Below are positions 1-6,950 of a DNA stretch of 29,089 nucleotides, piece by piece (positions within the stretch are counted from its first letter, which is position 1; the number at the start of each line of letters is the position of its first letter). The notes beneath the pieces were generated by a model, which worked only from the letters and a program-made list of their open reading frames with translations, was not told where the DNA came from and did not search any database. Both the position numbers and the translations under genes were made by a program. Source of the stretch: a virus; IMG/VR virus record IMGVR_UViG_3300034101_002565, positions 1 to 29,089 of that record. One strand, written 5' to 3'.

Positions 1-156
1 CGCGACCGAAAGACCAAGAAAACCAAAGCGATCATTTCGACAGCCGGCATGAAAATGCACACGACAACTGGATGCCTTACCAAAGCGCGCGCGCGCGAAT
101 ACGCCGCGCACTACCTCCGGCACTACGCGCCGAATCTGCTCTCGATCACTGAATAA
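1..156 (+). CDS. C-terminal end of an unknown gene (partial)
   Basis: An open frame runs from the first base of the window to a TAA at 154-156 and gives 51 residues. It is basic and rich in Thr, Lys, Arg and Tyr, and ends in HYLRHYAPNLLSITE. The start lies outside the window. The next gene begins 2 bases after the stop, so the two are probably co-transcribed. The sequence is too short to assign a function. The frame is favoured because it stays open to a stop directly abutting the next start. Confidence 0.6.
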   Translation, partial: RDRKTKKTKAIISTAGMKMHTTTGCLTKARAREYAAHYLRHYAPNLLSITE

Positions 157-158
157 CC

Positions 159-434
159 ATGAACAACACCCTATACCACCACCCGCACACGGCCGATCTG
201 CGCCGAATGGGCTACGGCGACATTGCCGATGCCTTCGAGGCCACCGGCTCCAGCAGCGAATCCCTGCCACTGACCGATGACTACCGCGCCGACCAAGCCC
301 TCGAACGCCGCATCCGCGCGGCCGCCAAATCCTTGGTCGAAGCCTACCCGCTCGGCTCCACCCTGCGCCCCCTGATCGAGCGCATGGAACGGAGCTACCA
401 CCGCCGCATCTGGACACACCACTACGCTCCCTAA
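159..434 (+). CDS. Small hypothetical phage protein, 91 aa
   Basis: The gene begins with ATG two bases after the upstream stop and ends in TAA at 432-434. The protein looks soluble, with an acidic first half (TDDYRADQALE) and a predicted helical middle (RRIRAAAKSLVEAYPLG, then LRPLIERMERSYHRR). It has no signal peptide, membrane segment or recognised motif. It ends in HHYAP, which resembles HYAP near the end of the preceding gene; that may be chance. No clear Shine-Dalgarno is visible, as for several genes in this window. I do not recognise the family. Confidence 0.6.
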   Translation: MNNTLYHHPHTADLRRMGYGDIADAFEATGSSSESLPLTDDYRADQALERRIRAAAKSLVEAYPLGSTLRPLIERMERSYHRRIWTHHYAP

Positions 435-438
435 CGAG

Positions 439-455
439 TTGTCGAAAGGATTGAC
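439..455 (+). promoter_or_regulatory. 17-bp intergenic element, copy 1 (upstream of the methyltransferase-like gene)
   Basis: The sequence is TTGTCGAAAGGATTGAC. It starts 4 bases after the previous stop and ends 19 bases before ATG 475. Near-identical elements lie at 1132, 4373, 23562 and 25891. The two halves, TTGTC and TTGAC, are 12 bases apart, and the core GTC...GAC is partly palindromic. I see no sigma-70 -10 hexamer at the usual distance from TTGAC. A phage promoter, an operator or an RNA-level element are all possible. Confidence 0.6.
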
Positions 456-474
456 CACAGCGCCACAATCACCC

Positions 475-1131
475 ATGCGAGTGCTTGTGGCCTGTGAGTT
501 TTCCGGCGCCGTCCGCGATGCCTTCACCGCCGCGGGTCACGAAGCATGGTCCTGCGACCTCCTGCCAGCCACCACGGCCGGCAATCACTACCAAGGCGAT
601 GTGCGCGACATTCTCTACGACTCTTGGGATCTGCTCATCGCCCACCCGCCCTGCACCTACCTCTGCGCCTCCGGCCTCCACTGGAACAAACGCCGCCCTG
701 GCCGCGCGGCCCAAACTGAAGAAGCCTTGGCCTTCGTCCGCCTTCTCCTCGATGCCCCCATCGAGCGCATAGCCCTCGAAAACCCCACCGGCTGTATCGG
801 CACTCGCATCCGCAAAGCCAATCAGATAATCCAGCCTTATCACTTTGGCCACGATGCCAGCAAGGCCACCTGCCTCTGGCTCAAGAATCTTCCGCTCCTT
901 CAACCAACCCAATACATCCATCCACGCATGGTCAACGGGCGCCCGCGCTGGAACAACCAGACCGACAGCGGACAGAACCGCCTCGCACCGTCCGCAAACC
1001 GATGGGCCGAACGCTCGAAAACTTACGAGGGAATCGCCGCCGCCATGGCAACACAATGGGGACGGCCGGCAGAAGAACGGGAAATACAGGGGGTTATAGG
1101 GGGAATTTTTGAGGACTCGTCAAGCCTTTAA
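475..1131 (+). CDS. Phage DNA cytosine-methyltransferase-like protein
   Basis: The product is about 218 aa with an S-adenosylmethionine-dependent methyltransferase look. An N-terminal MRVLVACEFSG strand-loop resembles motif I. HPPCTYL at residues 57-63 carries the Pro-Cys of the C5-methyltransferase active site (motif IV). LENPTG at 101-106 matches the Glu-Asn-Pro type motif VI. FGHDASKATCLWL at 124-136 is a further conserved-looking block. It is much shorter than a typical complete C5-methyltransferase, so target recognition or activity may be reduced. Proteins of this short type are common in phages, and the likely role is protecting phage DNA from restriction. I chose ATG 475 because it begins directly at motif I; an in-frame TTG at 439 would place the repeated regulatory element inside the gene. 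Methylation chemistry and target are inferred. Confidence 0.7.
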   Translation: MRVLVACEFSGAVRDAFTAAGHEAWSCDLLPATTAGNHYQGDVRDILYDSWDLLIAHPPCTYLCASGLHWNKRRPGRAAQTEEALAFVRLLLDAPIERIALENPTGCIGTRIRKANQIIQPYHFGHDASKATCLWLKNLPLLQPTQYIHPRMVNGRPRWNNQTDSGQNRLAPSANRWAERSKTYEGIAAAMATQWGRPAEEREIQGVIGGIFEDSSSL

Positions 1132-1148
1132 TTGTCAAAAGGATTGGC
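1132..1148 (+). promoter_or_regulatory. 17-bp intergenic element, copy 2 (upstream of the packaging block)
   Basis: The sequence TTGTCAAAAGGATTGGC begins at the base after the TAA of the methyltransferase-like gene and ends 30 bases before ATG 1179 of the small terminase. It differs from copy 1 at two positions. The following genes TerS, unknown, lipoprotein and TerL contain no further intergenic copy, so this may mark the start of their transcription unit. Confidence 0.6.
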
Positions 1149-1178
1149 AACAGAAGAAACTTCTGCTGTGCTCCGGGT

Positions 1179-1679
1179 ATGGGAGCAATTCTCGAAGCAC
1201 CAAAAAGCAGGCGCGGCCGCCCTTCGTTTGAATGGACGGATGAATTGGAAACAGACATCTGCCGCGAAATTGCCATGGGACGAACGATCCGCGAAATCTG
1301 CCAGACAGATGGCATGCCAAGCTGGCCGACCTTACTCAACCACCTGCTGGAAAACCCTGAATTTGCTACACAATACGCGCGTGCGCGCGAGTTTTACGCC
1401 GAATACCGGAACGATGATTTCCGCTACGAGGGGAAAATCAATCCCCCCACAACCCCAGAAGGAGTAGCCAACCGCCGGATCGACCTCGATCACATGAAAT
1501 GGGAGCTATCCAAACATGCCCCCAAGAAATTCGGGGACAAGATCGCCATGGAACATGACGTTCAGCACAAATTCATTCCCCTCGATGAGTTGGCCGACAA
1601 GGTGCGGAAAATCCAATTGGAGAATAACCGGATGATCGCCTTGGGAGGGCCGGCCGCCCCAGAAAACCCCGCGGAATGA
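1179..1679 (+). CDS. terS: Terminase small subunit, Sf6-like
   Basis: The 166-residue protein has the layout of Sf6-type small terminases. A helix-turn-helix lies near residues 30-55 (TIREICQTDGMPSWPTLLNHL, overlapping the conserved GMPS turn). It is followed by the FATQYARARE-type helix at about 62-71 and a C-terminal block with RRIDLDHMKWELSKHAPKKFGDK at about 105-127. Such proteins bind the packaging initiation site and recruit the large subunit to the procapsid portal. A final region rich in Pro and Ala is likely flexible. The stop overlaps the next start (ATGA). TerL lies 850 bases downstream in the same block, which supports the call. A different frame open from TTG 1132 covers part of this gene but has no family character. 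Confidence 0.88.
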   Translation: MGAILEAPKSRRGRPSFEWTDELETDICREIAMGRTIREICQTDGMPSWPTLLNHLLENPEFATQYARAREFYAEYRNDDFRYEGKINPPTTPEGVANRRIDLDHMKWELSKHAPKKFGDKIAMEHDVQHKFIPLDELADKVRKIQLENNRMIALGGPAAPENPAE

Positions 1680-2290
1680 GCCATCACTGCCTCAATGCCG
1701 GGGTTCCGCAGCACCTATACGGCTATGTGGACAAGCGATTCCTGCATGGAATGGACGAGAAATACTCCGGCCAATACGAACCCTGCGTGATATTCGGGGT
1801 GACGAGTATTCCGAGCCGCGCCCTGCACTTTTCCATCCTCTGCGAGAGTGGCGCGCAATGGGCCAGGATGCCCCTCCACGCCCTTTTCCACCAGAAACCC
1901 GCCGGACATACCCACCCCCTGACCGACCTGCAAATGTGGGACTGCCATGGGTGGGATTTCAGCGTGACCCGCTACGAATACCTGCGGGAAATGGGCTGCG
2001 AATACCGGCGCCGAGACGGAAAACTGATCCCCGGTGCGTATTGGTTCACCCTCGATCACACCGACAACGGCTACTCGCAGTATCCGCCGGAGCACAAGTG
2101 CTACCATTTGCTGTTCCTCGAAGATGGAACCGGCCAGATAGCGGCCCAACCCAACAACCGCATCCTTTGGCGCGACGATTCGTTCTGCAAAGCTGGTCAC
2201 AAACTCGACTACAAGGTGGTGGCGCCGGACACATGGCACGCAGAAATCGGCCGCAATGCGCAGGAAACCGCCTTCACCCAAGACAAATGA
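1676..2290 (+). CDS. Conserved-looking protein of unknown function between the terminase genes, 204 aa
   Basis: The start overlaps the terS stop (ATGA), so translation is probably coupled. The protein is rich in aromatic residues, His and Cys: HALFHQKP, LQMWDCHGWDF, YWFTLDHTDNGYSQYPPEHKCYHLLFL and WRDDSF. That composition suggests a compact beta-rich fold, perhaps metal-binding through scattered His and Cys, though no classical zinc motif is visible. There is no signal peptide or membrane segment. Position in the packaging cassette suggests a role in packaging or head assembly, or simply co-expression with them. I do not recognise the family and assign no function. Confidence 0.7.
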   Translation: MSHHCLNAGVPQHLYGYVDKRFLHGMDEKYSGQYEPCVIFGVTSIPSRALHFSILCESGAQWARMPLHALFHQKPAGHTHPLTDLQMWDCHGWDFSVTRYEYLREMGCEYRRRDGKLIPGAYWFTLDHTDNGYSQYPPEHKCYHLLFLEDGTGQIAAQPNNRILWRDDSFCKAGHKLDYKVVAPDTWHAEIGRNAQETAFTQDK

Positions 2291-2511
2291 GGCTAATGCT
2301 TGCCATTTTGACCCTGTTGGCAGGCGGTTGTGCCGCGGAAAACTGGCGGCACAGGGCGCCGCACAACTTTCCGCCGGCGCATGAGTGGAACGCGCCCTTG
2401 GAAACCTCATGGCTCAATGCGGTGGACGCTTACCGCCGGATCACTGCCCCGCAGGGACAAATCTGGGACGATCTGACCGGCAGCTATCAGCCCGACCTGT
2501 CGAATCTGTAA
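2287..2511 (+). CDS. Small putative lipoprotein between the terminase genes, 74 aa
   Basis: The start codon overlaps the previous stop (ATGA at 2287-2290). The N-terminus MRLMLAILTLLAGGC has a short positive start, a hydrophobic core and a lipobox-like LAGGC with Cys at residue 15. This is a minimal bacterial lipoprotein signal peptide. The mature part is about 60 residues, hydrophilic and rich in Trp and Pro, ending in DLSNL. Small phage lipoproteins are often outer-membrane spanin subunits or superinfection-exclusion proteins, but no neighbouring inner-membrane spanin partner is seen. Function is therefore open. The same frame is open further upstream, but that part is a shadow of the preceding gene. 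Confidence 0.65.
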   Translation: MRLMLAILTLLAGGCAAENWRHRAPHNFPPAHEWNAPLETSWLNAVDAYRRITAPQGQIWDDLTGSYQPDLSNL

Positions 2512-2527
2512 ACATATCCGCCTTCCC

Positions 2528-4357
2528 ATGTCGAAAAAACCCACAAACGTAAGCATATCAGCCGGCAATTCCGTGGAATCTGACGGCATTGGCAGCAATC
2601 TCCAGGGCGATACGGCCGCCCTGATGGTCCGCGCCGATCCGATGCTCTGGATGGAAACCTGCGCAACCATTCTCGACCGGTCCGGCCGTCTGATTACCCC
2701 CAAAGCCAACAGTTTCCAGAAGCGCGTCATCGACATCTACCTCTGGTGCCGCAATGCCGGCGTTCCCTGTCGCATCATCATCCTCAAACCCCGCCGCAAA
2801 GGCTCCAGCACGGTATCTCTGGCCATTGGATACACCCATTTACGCAACTTCATGGCCTACGGCGCCATTCTGGGCGACGATTTGGGCACCACCTCGAAGC
2901 TGATGGAGTGCTGGAACCGGTATGTGGAATCCGACCGGTTCAACCAGTGGGGAAATACGGCCAAACAGAACCGGCGAGAGTTCAGCCACGGCAGCAAAGT
3001 CAGGGAAGAAACGGCCAACGATCCCCGCGCCGGGATGGGTGGCGACATTCACTTCCTTCTGGCCTCCGAGGCCGCTCACTACCGTTCCCGCGGGAAAACC
3101 TCCGGCGAATACGTCATGCAGTCCATCATGAACTCCGTTCCTAACCTGCCGCAGAGTGTGGTTATCATGGAATCCACCCCCAACGGCGCCCAGGGCGTGT
3201 TCTACCAGACTTGGCAGGCGGCCGCCGACTTCGAGGACTTCAAGGCCGGCAAAACCGGCAACGGATACATCCGCGTATTCGCCCCATGGTTCGAGTTTGC
3301 CGACTCCGCGGCCGACATTTCTCCAGGGGAAGCTGACAACCTGATGGCTGATCTGGATTCTGCCAGCCAATACGCCGGAGAACATGAACTGGTCGAACGC
3401 TACCAAGTCCCACCGGCCAAGCTGAAATGGCGCCGGCAGGTGATCGACTCCCCGGCTTGTAACGGCGACCCCCGAAAATTCCTCCAAGAGTATCCGACTG
3501 ATGCCATTACCTGCTTCCTGCAATCCGGCCAGAACCGCTTTGATCCAGACGGTATGGCCAGCATAGCCACTGCCATCTCTTTGGCTTTGGAGCCCCGCTA
3601 CGGCATCCTCGAACAACCTGACAAAGCGGCCGTCCCGACATTCATTGAAACCTCCAAGGCCGAGGCGTGGTTGCGCGTCTGGGAAACCCCGCACGAAGGC
3701 CGGCGATACATTGGGGCGGCTGACTTCATGACCGGCGAGCAATCCATTGCCAGCCGCAGGGAAACCGACTGCCACGCTTGGGGAATCGCCCGCGCCCGCT
3801 ATACCGACAAAGACAACACTGACCACCCTGCTATGTTAGTCGCGGCCGGCATGCCTGATGACCGCACCAAGGATCTCGACATTGTAGCCGAGCGCATTGC
3901 CCTGACCGCCCGCTGGTATGGAAGTTGTCTCGTCGCCCCAGAAATTAACAACCTGCACGGCATGATCGAGCTACTACGCCGTCACAAGTGCAACGTGTGG
4001 AACCGCAAGAAAGCCGGAACAGGGAAAACTGTGCTGGTTCCAGGATTTCAGACCACGACATCGAGCAAGCGGCAGGTGGTGGGAGAACTGGCCGCCTTGA
4101 TCCGCGAACAAGAACTCGACTTGCGCTGCGCCCGCGCGCTGGCCGAACTGCGCAACTTCGTCACCCACCCGGATGGCACAGAAGCCGCCGGCGATGGCTG
4201 GCACGACGATTGGGTGATGATGCTGGCCATCCTCTCCCACGTTCTGCCGGCTGCCGCACCAATGGAATCCCTTGAGGCCAAGCTGACCCGCGAGCAACGC
4301 CGCATCAACCACTATGCTGCGCACCGGATTACAGCGGCTCCGGCCGAGTGCTCGTAA
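2528..4357 (+). CDS. terL: Terminase large subunit (packaging ATPase-nuclease)
   Basis: This 609-residue protein drives DNA translocation into the procapsid and cuts the concatemer. All expected elements are visible. A basic Walker A variant, KPRRKGSS, is at residues 87-94. A Walker B-like strand, IHFLLASE, is at 174-181 with Glu as the candidate catalytic acid. The coupling motif MESTPNG lies at 214-220. The RNase-H-like nuclease domain has Asp399 in GAADF, Glu472 in VAPEINN and the Asp pair 560-561 in GWHDDW. Length is within the usual range for the family. ATG 2528 lies 16 bases after the lipoprotein gene. The motifs suggest an intact enzyme, and the Sf6-type TerS partner upstream would fit headful packaging, which is inference. 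Confidence 0.95.
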   Translation: MSKKPTNVSISAGNSVESDGIGSNLQGDTAALMVRADPMLWMETCATILDRSGRLITPKANSFQKRVIDIYLWCRNAGVPCRIIILKPRRKGSSTVSLAIGYTHLRNFMAYGAILGDDLGTTSKLMECWNRYVESDRFNQWGNTAKQNRREFSHGSKVREETANDPRAGMGGDIHFLLASEAAHYRSRGKTSGEYVMQSIMNSVPNLPQSVVIMESTPNGAQGVFYQTWQAAADFEDFKAGKTGNGYIRVFAPWFEFADSAADISPGEADNLMADLDSASQYAGEHELVERYQVPPAKLKWRRQVIDSPACNGDPRKFLQEYPTDAITCFLQSGQNRFDPDGMASIATAISLALEPRYGILEQPDKAAVPTFIETSKAEAWLRVWETPHEGRRYIGAADFMTGEQSIASRRETDCHAWGIARARYTDKDNTDHPAMLVAAGMPDDRTKDLDIVAERIALTARWYGSCLVAPEINNLHGMIELLRRHKCNVWNRKKAGTGKTVLVPGFQTTTSSKRQVVGELAALIREQELDLRCARALAELRNFVTHPDGTEAAGDGWHDDWVMMLAILSHVLPAAAPMESLEAKLTREQRRINHYAAHRITAAPAECS

Positions 4358-4360
4358 AAC

Positions 4361-4389
4361 TTGCCGTAAAACTTGCCAAAAGATTTGAC
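4361..4389 (+). promoter_or_regulatory. Element copy 3, extended to three TTGCC/TTGAC units at 12-bp spacing
   Basis: Immediately after the terL stop, TTGCC occurs at 4361 and 4373 and TTGAC at 4385, each exactly 12 bases apart. The last two form the standard 17-bp element (TTGCCAAAAGATTTGAC, 4373-4389). It precedes the block containing the giant gene and ends 29 bases before ATG 4419. The additional unit could mean tandem binding of a regulator or a duplicated promoter element. Confidence 0.55.
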
Positions 4390-4418
4390 AACTTTTTGCG
4401 CTGCGAGAAAGTGCGCGC

Positions 4419-4796
4419 ATGAGATCCGCGCCCTTCTTAACCGCTTCGCGCATGCAATCCGCGGCATCCGCAATCAATCGCAGCGGAGTGTTGGGCGAAC
4501 AGGGGTATAAAGGCTTCATTGCGCCTGCTTCGGAAAGTCAACGCTTCTCTCCAGAAACAAACGTCACGCGCCTGCACCCAAGCTATTACAGCGATCCTGA
4601 AGTGCAACAAATGGAACAGCAAGAACGCGACCGCGTAAAAAACATGGAATGGGACGCCCAAGCCAGCGCAAATCGGGCCGCCGCCAGAACGGGCGGCACA
4701 GATTCGGCCACTACTTCGACGCGCGGCCGCCGCCGCAACGGCGCCCGGTCCTCAACCAATCTTCGCAAAACGCTTGATTACTTGCGCGCTCTTTAG
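4419..4796 (+). CDS. Hypothetical basic protein, 125 aa
   Basis: This is the first gene after the triple-repeat element. The middle has an acidic-basic helical stretch (DPEVQQMEQQERDRVKNMEWDAQASANRAA, about residues 60-90). A disordered Thr, Ser, Arg-rich segment with a basic patch (TRGRRRNGARSS) follows, and the end is KTLDYLRAL. There is no signal peptide or membrane segment. The basic tail and its position between TerL and the ejection-type giant gene suggest a virion-internal or DNA-contacting protein, which is inference only. An upstream alternative start cannot be excluded because no good Shine-Dalgarno is visible. Confidence 0.6.
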   Translation: MRSAPFLTASRMQSAASAINRSGVLGEQGYKGFIAPASESQRFSPETNVTRLHPSYYSDPEVQQMEQQERDRVKNMEWDAQASANRAAARTGGTDSATTSTRGRRRNGARSSTNLRKTLDYLRAL

Positions 4797-4834
4797 GCCA
4801 AAGCTCTTGCGCTTACCAACAAACAACAACTGCC

Positions 4835-5095
4835 ATGAACCCGTCCCATAAAAGACCTACGCCGGTCAAGCCCTCTCCAGTTCGGCCTACGCCGGTCAAG
4901 CCCAAGCCTATCAAGCCCAAGCCTATCAAGCCCACGCCAATTCGGCCTACGCCGGTCAAGCCCACACCGTCCCGTCCTACGCCGGTCAAGCCTTCGCCGT
5001 CCCGTCCTACGCCGCCGCCGCGCCCGCCTTTGCCGACCAAGCCCAAGCCAGCCGGCAAGCAACCACGCGGGTTAAGCTATCTACGAGATCGTTGA
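4835..5095 (+). CDS. Proline-lysine repeat protein, 86 aa
   Basis: Almost the whole product is built of a degenerate Pro-rich repeat, with variants PTPVKP, PKPIKP, PTPIRP, PTPSRP and PSPVRP filling residues 8 to about 70, then KPAGKQPRGLSYLRDR. It is strongly basic, cannot form a normal globular fold and probably adopts an extended polyproline conformation. The reverse strand is also open here because the DNA is repetitive, but this frame starts with ATG, lies in line with its neighbours and stops 13 bases before the next gene. Such sequences can act as spacers, bind DNA, or span periplasm or peptidoglycan (TonB-like linkers look similar). No function is assigned. Confidence 0.6.
   Translation: MNPSHKRPTPVKPSPVRPTPVKPKPIKPKPIKPTPIRPTPVKPTPSRPTPVKPSPSRPTPPPRPPLPTKPKPAGKQPRGLSYLRDR
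4853..5030 (+). repeat. Degenerate tandem repeats encoding Pro-Thr-Pro-Val-Lys-Pro
   Basis: The core CCTACGCCGGTCAAGCC recurs at about 4856, 4886, 4946 and 4977. It is interspersed with a shorter unit, AAGCCTATCAAGCCC, repeated back to back near 4915, and with CCGTCCCGT units. This arrangement is prone to recombination or slippage, so copy number may vary between related phages. Confidence 0.75.
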
Positions 5096-5108
5096 TCCTT
5101 CACGCGCC

Positions 5109-6032
5109 ATGGCTAATCCTTACGACAACCTGCCGTTACCCTCTGCGGACGAATATCCCTACAACCTCCAGGGAGATCAGTCCAAGGCGCGAGCATTGGC
5201 GGATGCCGCAAAAATGGGAAGCGGTTCTGCCTTGGAAAAGCTCAAGAGCCTCGGGCTTGATAACTCCGGCGGGCTAAAGGCCGCTTCCCCTGACATTGAT
5301 CGTTCGCAGTTGCCTTTGGCGCAACAGCAGTTTGAGGAAGCCAACAGAGACGACGAGCGCAACTTTGCAGAGAACCAGCGGCGGTTCAACCAACAGACCG
5401 CCATGGCCAAACAACGCATGCAATTTGAGCAAGAGATGACCAAAAAGAAAATGGACTTGGCTGAAAAACAGGCCAATGAAGCCAAACAAAAACCGAGCAG
5501 TGGTGGTGGTGGAGGCTCTCCGCAGGGCAAGACCACCACCAAAACGCCGCAGCCCAAGTCGGGTGGCGGCGGTGGTGGCGGTGGCCGTGGCGGTGGCTCC
5601 AAATCCGCCCAAACGCCGGAGGCAAAGGCGCGCGAACAGGGACGGTTTGAAAACGCTAAAAACAAAGCAGACAGGCGCAATGACGCCCGCGAAGAAAGGC
5701 GAGACAATGAAGCGTTAGCCAAGGAACAAGGCTATAGTGGTGCGCGCGCCATGGAAGATGCTAAAGCGCGCGACAAGTTTTTTGAGGAAAGCCGCAACAA
5801 GCGTGAGGGCCAAGGTGAAGGCCAAAAGCCGCTGACCGGTGTGAGCGGTCCGGGTGCCCCGAAATATGATCCCAAAACAGGCGCCCCGCTTGACTCAATG
5901 GGCAACCCGACTACGGGCTACGACAAAGATGGCAAGCCTATCAACTCAGACGGCACCAGGCCGCCCAAAATGACCCACGCTTACGGCAACAAGCATGCCG
6001 GTATGGTTAGGGCGCGCGGCGACTTGGGTTAA
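5109..6032 (+). CDS. Coiled-coil, glycine-rich hypothetical protein, 307 aa
   Basis: The start lies 13 bases after the proline-repeat gene. A polar N-terminus (about 1-70) is followed by a long charged helix likely to form a coiled coil at about 72-125, rich in Gln, Glu, Arg and Met. Two poly-Gly linkers follow (about 132-137 and 152-163), then a second charged helical segment at about 170-235 and a disordered C-terminus rich in Gly, Pro and Asp. There are no membrane segments. Large, low-complexity, helical proteins encoded next to ejection proteins are often packaged in the virion, so an internal or ejected virion protein is a reasonable guess. It is not recognised by family. The giant gene starts 26 bases after its stop. 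Confidence 0.65.
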   Translation: MANPYDNLPLPSADEYPYNLQGDQSKARALADAAKMGSGSALEKLKSLGLDNSGGLKAASPDIDRSQLPLAQQQFEEANRDDERNFAENQRRFNQQTAMAKQRMQFEQEMTKKKMDLAEKQANEAKQKPSSGGGGGSPQGKTTTKTPQPKSGGGGGGGGRGGGSKSAQTPEAKAREQGRFENAKNKADRRNDAREERRDNEALAKEQGYSGARAMEDAKARDKFFEESRNKREGQGEGQKPLTGVSGPGAPKYDPKTGAPLDSMGNPTTGYDKDGKPINSDGTRPPKMTHAYGNKHAGMVRARGDLG

Positions 6033-6058
6033 GGCTGAACCTCACACCTTTTTTATTG

Positions 6059-6950
6059 ATGGCTACTCTTTCCGAATTGATGAGGGCTGCGAGAGCCGGC
6101 AATCGCGGTGCTCTCGATCAGTTGCGCGAAAGATCTTTTTTGTCTGACCGCAATGCGGCCACACTTTCTGCCATTGAGAAAGAAACAGCGCGCGCAGACA
6201 AAGAGCGGGCACGCGCAGAAAGAGAACAAGCGCGCGTGTTGGCCTCCGCGGAGCGGGAGCGGGAGAGGGAAAACCGCAGTGCCGCCAAGTCGATGCAGGG
6301 GGATGCCGTGGCTTTCTTTACCGATGCAAGCGGCAGAGTCCGGCCCATTACCGCGCCGTCCGGCGCCGCGATGCGCAAGTGGGACAAGTCCGGCACAATG
6401 TTTGATCCGGTCACTGGCAAAGCCTACATTCGTGACGACAAAGGCAAGCTGATCGAGCAGTTGCCGGAAACAGATGGCAAAACCGTCAAAAAGGATGGGC
6501 ACGTTTACAAAGTTGTTGATGGGATGCCGTGGAAATGGGTTGGCTACGACAAAGACCGCAAGACGGCGCAGGATCGCACCTTTGATTCCGGCTTGGCCCA
6601 GAAAACGCGGGAACTGAAGTCCGAACTGCAACAGGCAACTGGCGAGTTGACTTTGCTCAATAAGGACATTGCCAGCGACCGAGCGCGCATCCGCGACCTC
6701 GACCGTCAAATCAATGATGCGGACAAGTTGGGTGGCGATCCAGCAAAGGTGTCACTGCTTCAAGGCGAAAAAGAAAAGATGGAGGGTCTGTTAAGCGCCA
6801 AAGTTGAGCGGCAAGCGCAGGCTGAACTCAACGCCTACCGCGAGCGAGCAGAGTTCAAGGCCGGCGCGGAATCCATCAAACAAGAGCGCGACAACTACTA
6901 CTCCGACAAGAGCAAATTACATTACGACGAGTCCAAGTTTCCTAATACTG
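6059..6950 (+). other. Giant protein: N-terminal coiled-coil region
   Basis: Residues 15-75 and 185-290 are dense in Glu, Arg, Lys, Gln and Ala with heptad-like spacing (ADKERARAEREQARV; then a long stretch including LKSELQQATGELTLLNKDI). Between them lies a small polar beta-rich segment. There is no signal peptide, so export would have to be through the virion rather than the secretory pathway. It resembles the coiled-coil style of the gene immediately upstream. Confidence 0.6.

Noticed and set aside
439-455. TTGAC of the 17-bp element as an ordinary sigma-70 -35 box
   Set aside because: No TATAAT-like -10 hexamer occurs about 17 bases downstream in any of the copies checked, so a standard host promoter is not supported.
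1132-1467. Frame starting with TTG at 1132 inside the 17-bp element (MSKGLATEET...)
   Set aside because: It overlaps the small terminase in another frame, and its sequence does not resemble any fold. The similar MSKGL at 439 arises only because the DNA element is repeated.
1858-2286. Upstream part of the frame that contains the lipoprotein
   Set aside because: It is a Pro- and Arg-rich shadow of the 204-residue gene. Only the part from ATG 2287, with a signal peptide and ATGA overlap, is convincing.
2840-3826. Long open frame of 328 codons on the - strand
   Set aside because: It is antisense to the large terminase, whose motifs are complete on the + strand. Its protein is low in complexity and has no family character; GC-rich codon use opens antisense frames here.
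4793-5062. Two open frames on the - strand over the proline-repeat gene
   Set aside because: They translate to GLTGVGR- or GLDRRRP-type repeats only because the DNA is repetitive. The + strand frame fits neighbour spacing and orientation.
5177-5722. Open frame of 181 codons on the - strand with a poly-Pro stretch
   Set aside because: It is the antisense of the poly-Gly linkers of the 307-residue protein and has no other support.
6031-6056. Possible terminator before the giant gene (AAGG...CCTTTTTT)
   Set aside because: The stem would be only four base pairs with an 11-base loop. A terminator here would also cut off the giant gene from its likely promoter region.
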